Origin: CAYNGH01 sp964396845 | GTDB taxonomy: Bacteria; Vulcanimicrobiota; JAJTBE01; CAYNGH01 | DNA: 12,239 nt | Direction of reading: 5' to 3' | NCBI GenBank assembly: GCA_964396845.1 | Contig: CAYNGH010000100.1 | Location: 1-12,239, forward strand | In this document: positions 6,996 to 12,239 of the stretch, one piece after another | Numbering within the stretch: position 1 is the first letter of the stretch | Layout of the letters: each line of letters starts with the position of its first letter | Position numbers and translations under genes: made by a program | Notes under the pieces: model-generated | Databases searched by the model: none | What the model was told of the DNA's origin: nothing | What the model saw: the letters and a program-made list of their open reading frames with translations, nothing else

Positions 6996-7042
6996 CTGAT
7001 GTTCTTTGCAATTTAACCCAAAGATTAAAACAGAAACATCAG
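6996..7042. repeat. Nested inverted repeats upstream of the methyltransferase gene
   Basis: An outer perfect 8-bp inverted repeat, CTGATGTT (6996-7003) with AACATCAG (7035-7042), encloses an inner perfect pair TCTTTG (7003-7008) and CAAAGA (7019-7024). The structure ends 45 bp before the methyltransferase ATG. It could fold in RNA or serve as a binding site. No clear promoter was identified beside it. Confidence 0.4.
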
Positions 7043-7087
7043 AGGAATGACAGGCCCTGCAAAGAAAACTTTACTCGATAAAAGCAA

Positions 7088-7942
7088 ATGAACATTCACC
7101 CTGACACCATAAACCAACCGACAGCATCGCCATTTTTGAAATGGGCGGGAGGCAAGGGAAAACTGCTGGCTCAGTATTTGCCTCTGTTTCCCGGCAAATT
7201 CAAGAATTATTTTGAGCCCTTCATCGGTGGAGGAGCAGTATTTTTTTTTCTTCAGCCCCGGCCAGCCCGGCTTGGCGACAGTAATCAGGAGCTGATCAAC
7301 TGCTATATACAGGTGCGGGACAACCCGGAAGAATTGATGATACTGCTGGCGCAACACCGGGAAATTCACAACCTGCCCACCGGCGGAAGCAACTATTATT
7401 ATGACATACGGGCCCAGGACGCAAATCAGCTGTCATCACTTCAGCGGGCGGCACGGATGATTTACCTGAATAAAACCTGCTACAACGGTCTGTGGCGGGT
7501 CAATTCCCAGGGGTTGTTCAATGTTCCCTTCGGACGTTACAAGAACCCGGGGATATTTGACCGGGAAAATATTCTGACTGCTTCCAGAGCACTGTCCGGA
7601 GTTAATCTTGTGGTGGAAGATTTTCGAAAAATTCTTGATCATGCAAAAAAAGAAGATTTTGTATATTTCGATCCTCCCTATCATCCCCTGTCAACAACTT
7701 CAAATTTTACCGACTATACCCGTCTTCCCTTCGGCCCCGGAGATCAGGAGGACCTGGCCCGGGTATTCCAACAACTGGATGAAAAAGGCTGTCGGGTAAT
7801 GCTCTCCAACTCCGACACTCCCTTTATCCGCAGTCTTTATCATGGATATCACATAACCGGAATAATGGCTCCCCGGCTCATCAACAGCCAGGTGAAGGGG
7901 AGAAAACCCATCAATGAACTGCTAATTCGGAATTATACCTGA
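7088..7942 (+). CDS. D12-class (Dam/DpnM-type) DNA N6-adenine methyltransferase
   Basis: This is a 284-residue methyltransferase that transfers a methyl group from S-adenosylmethionine to adenine N6 in a short DNA site. Family motifs appear in the alpha-class order: KWAGGKGKL (18-26), the SAM-binding FEPFIGGGAVFF (42-53), GDSNQELI (63-70), NKTCYNGLWRVN (128-139) with the following NVPFG (145-149), and catalytic DPPY (195-198). Length is typical. Many D12 enzymes act on GATC, but the target cannot be read from the sequence. The next gene starts one base after this stop and looks like a nuclease, so protection in a type II R-M system is the likely role. The ATG lacks a clear Shine-Dalgarno. Residues 51-54 are encoded across a run of nine T (7241-7249), a possible slippage site. 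Confidence 0.93.
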   Translation: MNIHPDTINQPTASPFLKWAGGKGKLLAQYLPLFPGKFKNYFEPFIGGGAVFFFLQPRPARLGDSNQELINCYIQVRDNPEELMILLAQHREIHNLPTGGSNYYYDIRAQDANQLSSLQRAARMIYLNKTCYNGLWRVNSQGLFNVPFGRYKNPGIFDRENILTASRALSGVNLVVEDFRKILDHAKKEDFVYFDPPYHPLSTTSNFTDYTRLPFGPGDQEDLARVFQQLDEKGCRVMLSNSDTPFIRSLYHGYHITGIMAPRLINSQVKGRKPINELLIRNYT

Positions 7943-7943
7943 T

Positions 7944-9221
7944 ATGAATAAATACTGGAAACCCTGGGAGCAGATAATTTCTCGTCTGCCCTGTCACAAC
8001 CTGGGTGTAGTAATAATAACCGCCGGATGGATCAAAGAAATCACCGGGATGGAACCCCGGCTGATGACTAAGTTTGATCGCCGGGAAGAGATGCCTCCGG
8101 CCCTGACTGACCGGGGACTGTTTTTCCTGCCCGTCACCAACGGAAAATACGGCCTTGCCCCCGGCGACGGATTCCACAATCTGGATGAAATCCCCGGCCC
8201 GGAAATCATCCACCGGTGCCAACTTCCATTCATGCTGGAATCGTCCCGATACGGCAACAGTGAAGCTGCACGGGTGGATCTTGCCTTCAACTCCGGGCTT
8301 ATTTCCCGGTTTACCGGCACAGACCGCCTTTATCCCACCATCCGGGGAAGAAAATATTCTCCCACCTTCAGGTTTAGGGTCGGCCCGGTGGATTTTCCCC
8401 CGGTTCACTCGGTTCAGGTGGAAGTGGACGGCGGTTATGAAGGAGAAAGGGAGATCATTCTCATCGAAGCAAAGGTTGGCCGGTGGGATTCATTCCATAT
8501 ACGCCAGCTTTATTATCCCTACCGGTTCTGGACCGAGGCATTGCCAGGCAAACATGTCCGTTCAGTGTTTCTCCGATGTGATCCCGTTGATGATCTTTAC
8601 TGCCTCTATGAATTTGAATTCAAAGACCCTTTGGATTATCTATCCATCGGGCTTGTGAAATCTGAAAAATTCAAAGTAGTTCAGGCACCCGCGGAAGAAA
8701 GCCTGGAAGAATCACCGGCGATATCCATAGCCTGTGATACGACAGTTGCAAAAAAAACATTCATACCCCAGGCAGACAGCATTGACCGCATAATGGCCAT
8801 TCCCTTCATGGTGGAAGAAGGTCTTGACACTGCCACAGCCATATCAACAGAATCGGGTATATCCCACCGCCAGGCCGATTATTATTGTCAGGCCTGCCAG
8901 AGTCTGGGACTGATCCAGAGAGAAAGGCCCCGGCTCAGCCTCACAAGCCATGGAGAAAGGTTTGTCAGAATGACTCCCGGCCAGAGGATAAATCTTCTGG
9001 CCCGGCAGATGACCCGGCTTCCCATAATCCGAAGTGCTCTTTCAGAACTTTACCGGGAAGGATCCCTGACTCTGGGGAGCCTGACGGGGATCATCGGCAG
9101 AATATCAGGACTCTCGGGAGAAACCCTGCGGCGCCGGGCAAAATCTCTGCTGGCGTGGCTGGCATGGCTTGGCGGGGCAACAGGACAGGTGAAAACAGGA
9201 AAAGATTCGGTGTTTCTCTGA
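7944..9221 (+). CDS. Putative type II restriction endonuclease with PD-(D/E)XK-like core and C-terminal winged-helix-like region
   Basis: The 425-residue protein is not one I can name. A candidate nuclease core lies at about residues 157-197. VQVEVDGGY places an acidic residue at D162 (E160 nearby), and a hydrophobic strand IILIEAK gives E175-x-K177. The helix FHIRQLYYPYRFW then supplies the glutamine often seen after the lysine. About 100 C-terminal residues (280-345 and 385-410) look like DNA-binding HTH material: a helix, then SGISHRQADYYCQACQSLGLIQRE, then LTSHGERF; later LSGETLRRRAKSLLAWL. The gene begins one base after the methyltransferase TGA and ends 11 bp before pgeF. Position next to a D12 methyltransferase supports a restriction role. 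Alternatives are a nickase or a regulatory protein that kept the fold. A basic and glycine/proline-rich N-terminal half shows no known motif. Confidence 0.7.
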   Translation: MNKYWKPWEQIISRLPCHNLGVVIITAGWIKEITGMEPRLMTKFDRREEMPPALTDRGLFFLPVTNGKYGLAPGDGFHNLDEIPGPEIIHRCQLPFMLESSRYGNSEAARVDLAFNSGLISRFTGTDRLYPTIRGRKYSPTFRFRVGPVDFPPVHSVQVEVDGGYEGEREIILIEAKVGRWDSFHIRQLYYPYRFWTEALPGKHVRSVFLRCDPVDDLYCLYEFEFKDPLDYLSIGLVKSEKFKVVQAPAEESLEESPAISIACDTTVAKKTFIPQADSIDRIMAIPFMVEEGLDTATAISTESGISHRQADYYCQACQSLGLIQRERPRLSLTSHGERFVRMTPGQRINLLARQMTRLPIIRSALSELYREGSLTLGSLTGIIGRISGLSGETLRRRAKSLLAWLAWLGGATGQVKTGKDSVFL

Positions 9222-9232
9222 AAGGTGACTCT

Positions 9233-10051
9233 ATGACAGGCTTGAAATTAATAAAATCAGATGCTTTACCAGAACCGGTCATGTTTGTCCAGTTTGAACA
9301 TATTCACAAAGCTGGCCGTTGGACTCACGGCATATCAACCCGCAGGGGCGGAATCAGCCCATATCCCTTCAATACAATGAACCTGGGGTTTACCACCGAT
9401 GATTTTGATGGAAATCTGCAGGAGAACCGCCGGCGGTTTCTCCAGGCTCTGAATCTTGACGGGCTGGAAATCAGGCAATGGATAGACCTTGTTCATGGCA
9501 ATCATATAGTTGTTGCAGAAGAGATTGACCCCGGAGAACTTCCTGTCACTGCAGACGGCATCATCACAGCCCAAAAGAACAAAGTGCTGTCCACCACCTT
9601 TGCCGACTGCATCCCGATTATTCTTGCAGATCCCGAAACAGGGGCATTCGGAGTGATTCATGGAGGCTGGAGAGGGACATTCTCATCAATCGCCGGTGAA
9701 GGGGTGGCTAAGATGTCGCAGTTGCTGTCGGTGAATCCGGAAAACCTGCTGGCGGGGATCGGGCCGGGAATTAACAGATGCTGTTTTGAAACAGGACAGG
9801 AAGTGGCAGATGCTTTTTTTTATAAATTTTATCGTATGCAGGATTTGATAACCGAATCATCCAATAAAGGCAAATGGAACATTGATCTTTTGGGGTTGAA
9901 CCGGCAAATACTCATAGAATCCGGTTTGAAGCCTGAAAGAATAACAGTTTGCAATCTTTGCACCCGGTGCCGGGAGGACTTGTTTTTTTCATACAGAAGG
10001 GACGGCAATCCTTCAGGCCGAATGGCAGCAGTAATGGCAAGGACCCAATAA
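9233..10051 (+). CDS. pgeF: Laccase-domain peptidoglycan editing factor PgeF (YfiH/YlmD family)
   Basis: This 272-residue cytoplasmic protein of the CuNOS/DUF152 family was long annotated as polyphenol oxidase. E. coli YfiH acts on misincorporated UDP-MurNAc-L-Ser; other members process purine nucleosides. The metal triad is visible: H88 in LVHGNH, C126 in FADCIP and H143 in VIHGGWRGT. Further signatures are THGISTRRGGIS (31-42), NLGFTTDD (50-57), AGIGPGINRCCFE (174-186) and the closing FFSYRRDG..SGRMAAV (251-267). The C-terminal region has three cysteines in CNLCTRC (240-246). The ATG at 9233 follows AGGTGA at a good distance; the same frame stays open upstream over the nuclease gene, but that part is an overlap artefact. 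The start lies 11 bp after the nuclease stop, so it may be cotranscribed with the R-M genes. Confidence 0.93.
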   Translation: MTGLKLIKSDALPEPVMFVQFEHIHKAGRWTHGISTRRGGISPYPFNTMNLGFTTDDFDGNLQENRRRFLQALNLDGLEIRQWIDLVHGNHIVVAEEIDPGELPVTADGIITAQKNKVLSTTFADCIPIILADPETGAFGVIHGGWRGTFSSIAGEGVAKMSQLLSVNPENLLAGIGPGINRCCFETGQEVADAFFYKFYRMQDLITESSNKGKWNIDLLGLNRQILIESGLKPERITVCNLCTRCREDLFFSYRRDGNPSGRMAAVMARTQ

Positions 10052-10072
10052 TAACCGGGGGAGGTAATGAAC

Positions 10073-10768
10073 ATGCCCAAGGAAAAAATCCTGGTGGTTG
10101 ACGATGAAAAAAACATCGTAGAGCTGGTAAAATATAACCTTGAAAAAGAAGGATATGAGGTGCTCACTGCCTATGACGGCAACGAGGCAGTTGATCTTGC
10201 CCGGGGAGAACATCCTGACCTGATAATTCTTGATATAATGCTTCCCGGCCAGGGAGGGCTGGAAGTCTGCCGGATCCTGCGGAAGGAAACCCGGATCCCC
10301 ATTATTATGGCCACTGCCAAGGGGGAAGAAATTGACAAGATCCTGGGCCTTGAGTTAGGGGCAGATGATTATGTGACCAAGCCTTTTTCTCCCAGGGAAC
10401 TGGTGGCCAGGGTCAAGGCAGTGCTTCGACGGACTTCCTCCAAGGCCGAGGAAAAAGATGAGCTTAACTTTGACGATATGACCATCAACCTGGTCAAACA
10501 CGAAGTGCGGGTTCGGGGCAGGGAGGTTGACCTCAAGCCCAAGGAATTTGACCTGCTCAAATTGCTCTCCACTAACCCCGGCAAGGTATTCACCAGGGAC
10601 TTCCTGCTGGAACAGCTGTGGGGATACGATTATCTGGGGGACACCCGCACCGTGGATGTTCACATGCGCAGGCTGAGGCAGAAAATAGAAAAAGACCCGT
10701 CTTCTCCCCGTTTCCTTAAAACAGTACATGGCATAGGGTATAAATTTGTTTACGAAGAAAAAGACTGA
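10073..10768 (+). CDS. OmpR/PhoB-family response regulator
   Basis: This two-component transcription factor has 231 residues from the chosen start. The receiver domain occupies about 1-120, with acidic pocket D10-D11, phospho-acceptor D54 in ILDIMLPG, T81 and K103 in TKPF. A winged-helix DNA-binding domain spans about 130-230, with FTRDFLLEQLWGYDYLG, TVDVHMRRLRQKIE and HGIGYKF. The Shine-Dalgarno GGGGGAGG ends at 10064: it is 8 nt from the ATG at 10073 but only 2 nt from the ATG at 10067, so 10073 is preferred. The gene starts soon after pgeF, with about 20 bp between. The partner is probably the histidine kinase downstream. It resembles PhoP/PhoB of Firmicutes, but no Pho box or pst gene is in view, so phosphate control is not claimed. 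Confidence 0.93.
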   Translation: MPKEKILVVDDEKNIVELVKYNLEKEGYEVLTAYDGNEAVDLARGEHPDLIILDIMLPGQGGLEVCRILRKETRIPIIMATAKGEEIDKILGLELGADDYVTKPFSPRELVARVKAVLRRTSSKAEEKDELNFDDMTINLVKHEVRVRGREVDLKPKEFDLLKLLSTNPGKVFTRDFLLEQLWGYDYLGDTRTVDVHMRRLRQKIEKDPSSPRFLKTVHGIGYKFVYEEKD

Positions 10769-10827
10769 TGGCGCCACTGCTTCCGATTATTCAATCATCC
10801 TTGCCGGTTCAGCCAAAGGTTGGTTGA
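10768..10827 (+). other. Short ORF coupled to the response-regulator stop, function unclear
   Basis: An ATG overlapping the regulator's TGA (TGATG) opens 19 codons, MAPLLPIIQSSLPVQPKVG, then stops at 10825-10827. It is in a different frame from the kinase. It may be a chance overlap, a translational link towards the kinase, or what is left of a kinase N-terminus. Confidence 0.2.
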
Positions 10828-10859
10828 CATTGACAGGCAAAGGGGCTGTCACATAAGAA

Positions 10860-11936
10860 ATGGCCAGAAGATCCGCAGGAAAAATCTTAAATTCAATCAT
10901 CAGCGACATCCGGGAAGGCGCTGTGGGGATAGACCGGGAGGGCAGGATCCTGGTAATAAATCCTGTGGCGGCGGAGGTTCTTTGCAGTGATATCCCTGAC
11001 CCCGTGGGAAGGGAAATATGGGATGTAACAAACATCAGCGACCTTCTACGCCCCCTGGCATCCATGATAAAAGATTCTGACCCCCAACCCCTGGAACAGA
11101 TTCTCCCCTTTCCCAAAAACCGGATATTCATGGTGAAGATCAGCCCTGTCTATGGCAGTGATGAGCGTATTGTAGGAGCTGTGGCCCTGATGCAGGACAT
11201 CACGGAAATTGACCGCATGGAACAGACCGTGAACGAATTCGTGGCAACCCTATCCCACGAGTTAAAAACTCCCCTCACCTCCATCAAGGGATTTGTGGAA
11301 ACACTCCTGGAAGGGGCCATGAAAAATCCCGAGGTAACCCGCCGGTTCCTGCAGGTTATAAACGAAGAAACCAACCGGCTGACCCGGCTTGTCATCAACC
11401 TGCTGGATCTTTCCAGAGTGACGAAAAGCAACGGGGCAGGGCCAGAGTATTCCCCGGTAAATACCTCCCTGTTCATCCGGGAAGCGGTCAAATTCTTCGA
11501 ACCCGTGGCCCGGGAAAAAAGCCTTGAGCTGGAATATGATATCCCCGATAATCTGCCCTCCATCAATGCAAACCGGGATCGCCTGCGCCAGGTGCTTATA
11601 AACCTGGTGGACAATGCCATCAAATATACCGGAGTCAAGGATTCAGGAGGGAAGGTCAGAGTCGAGGCTGAAACCAGAGAAAATGACCTGATAGTCCGGA
11701 TTATCGATACCGGGGTTGGTATTCCCGCCGGAGAGCTGGAAAAGGTGTTTGAAAAATTTTACCGGGTGACCGAAGGGCCTGCATCTCAGTTGGGAGGCAC
11801 CGGGCTGGGACTGTCCATCACCAGGGAAATAATCGAAAACCACGGGGGATCCATCAGCGTTCGCAACAACAAGGATTCCGGCTCCACCTTCGAGTTCCGC
11901 ATTCCGGTAAACCGGGAAGGAAATAAAGATGACTGA
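10860..11936 (+). CDS. PAS-containing sensor histidine kinase, no membrane segment (PhoR-like)
   Basis: The 358-residue kinase has a PAS domain at about 8-115 (REGAVGIDREGRILVINPVA... ending GAVALMQDITEIDRMEQ). A HisKA domain follows, with phospho-histidine H133 in LSHELKTPLTSIKGF, then a HATPase domain with N252 in NLVDNAIKYT, DTGVGI (283-288) and GGTGLGL (312-318). All catalytic boxes are intact. PhoR-type kinases usually carry N-terminal membrane helices; here no hydrophobic segment exists, so it should sit in the cytoplasm. The ATG at 10860 has only a weak AAGAA upstream, and an in-frame TAA at 10854-10856 blocks any extension. The 91-bp gap after the regulator is unusually long for such a pair. 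The stop overlaps the start of the next gene. Confidence 0.92.
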   Translation: MARRSAGKILNSIISDIREGAVGIDREGRILVINPVAAEVLCSDIPDPVGREIWDVTNISDLLRPLASMIKDSDPQPLEQILPFPKNRIFMVKISPVYGSDERIVGAVALMQDITEIDRMEQTVNEFVATLSHELKTPLTSIKGFVETLLEGAMKNPEVTRRFLQVINEETNRLTRLVINLLDLSRVTKSNGAGPEYSPVNTSLFIREAVKFFEPVAREKSLELEYDIPDNLPSINANRDRLRQVLINLVDNAIKYTGVKDSGGKVRVEAETRENDLIVRIIDTGVGIPAGELEKVFEKFYRVTEGPASQLGGTGLGLSITREIIENHGGSISVRNNKDSGSTFEFRIPVNREGNKDD

Positions 11937-12239
11937 AAGTTCAAAAAAAATCAAAATTGACGAGGTAACCCGTCTGCCGATTCTCAGCAGTGTTTACAAC
12001 CGCATTCAAGAGAAACTGGATCAAACAGGACAGGTGGGCTTCCTATATTTTGACGTGGTGGATTTCCGGCACCTGGAGGAAGCCTTCGGTTTTGAAAAGT
12101 GCAGCCAGCTTCTGTCCCTGGTGGGTCAGACCCTGTTAAACCAGAGGTTGAAGCTGTACCGGGATGAAGACCTGATTGTGGTGGGGGGAAAAGGGCTGGA
12201 TAATTTTGTGTTTTTTTTTTTTACGCCTCCCCGGAAAAA
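11929..12239 (+). CDS. GGDEF-like (degenerate) protein, N-terminal part, runs off the window
   Basis: The ATG at 11929 lies within the end of the kinase gene (8-bp overlap, out of frame), so translation is probably coupled. The 103 visible codons follow the outline of a GGDEF domain: VTRLPILSSVYNRI resembles the DxLTGLPNRxxF opening. GFLYFDVVDFRHLEEAFGFE resembles the metal-binding DID.FK.IND.YGH segment. The stretch RDEDLIVVGGKGLDNFVFFF lies where R-x-GGDEF would be expected. The signature itself is changed to GGKGLDNF, so cyclic di-GMP synthesis is doubtful; a sensory or binding role is possible. A run of twelve T (12211-12222) encodes four phenylalanines near the end of the window. The C-terminal part is missing. 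Confidence 0.65.
   Translation, partial: MTESSKKIKIDEVTRLPILSSVYNRIQEKLDQTGQVGFLYFDVVDFRHLEEAFGFEKCSQLLSLVGQTLLNQRLKLYRDEDLIVVGGKGLDNFVFFFFTPPRK

Noticed and set aside
7911..8658. Antisense and alternative-frame ORFs over the nuclease gene
   Set aside because: They are shadows of a frame with a coherent nuclease-like core and good coupling to the methyltransferase.
8885..9232. N-terminal extension of the pgeF frame upstream of 9233
   Set aside because: It overlaps the nuclease gene, has no laccase-family similarity, and the ATG at 9233 has a good Shine-Dalgarno and starts where the family starts.
1..12239. CRISPR array
   Set aside because: No regularly spaced repeat series of about 28-29 bp with spacers is visible; the array is presumably beyond the left edge.

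Overview
The window reads as a chromosomal segment of a bacterium, probably a Gram-positive anaerobe of the clostridial/Peptococcaceae type. This is an inference from strong AGGAGG ribosome binding sites, a tRNA gene with an encoded CCA end, and a pgeF / PhoB-type regulator / PAS kinase / GGDEF-like gene series. No rRNA or species marker is present. Three parts can be told apart: a defence locus on the minus strand (1-5583), a gene-poor stretch with a recombinase-like remnant, a structured element and a tRNA (5584-7087), and a plus-strand gene series (7088 to the right end).

Defence locus. Read from right to left on the minus strand: a WYL-domain transcription factor, cas3, cas8e (cse1) and the start of cse2 (cas11). 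This is the order of a type I-E CRISPR-Cas operon. The remaining cas genes and any CRISPR array must lie beyond the left edge, because no array is visible here. The cas genes are tightly packed: cas3 ends in TAA directly before the GTG of cas8e, and cas8e and cse2 overlap as ATGA. In the 97-base gap between the WYL gene and cas3 there are two near-identical palindromes, TGAC-N7-GTCA, spaced 32 bp apart. One overlaps the predicted cas3 promoter and the other overlaps the WYL stop codon. They are the natural candidate operators for the WYL protein. Sampled lines suggest that GC content drops at this junction: the WYL gene resembles the right-hand genes, while the cas genes are clearly more AT-rich.

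Middle. After the WYL gene come about 1.5 kb without a large gene. They hold a 79-residue ORF resembling the C-terminal end of a serine recombinase, flanked at some distance by a 16-bp near-perfect direct repeat. A GC-rich stretch with several hairpins, some mutually exclusive, follows (about 6361-6600). Last is a tRNA-Leu(CAG) on the minus strand with a consensus promoter and a good intrinsic terminator.

Right part. A D12-class adenine methyltransferase and a 425-residue protein with a PD-(D/E)XK-like motif and a C-terminal winged-helix-like region form a probable type II restriction-modification pair. They run with almost no gaps into pgeF (laccase-domain peptidoglycan editing factor). A PhoB/OmpR-type response regulator, a soluble PAS-containing histidine kinase and a truncated GGDEF-like gene follow. 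The R-M pair therefore sits between a tRNA and what looks like a housekeeping/signalling series, and it may share transcripts with pgeF.
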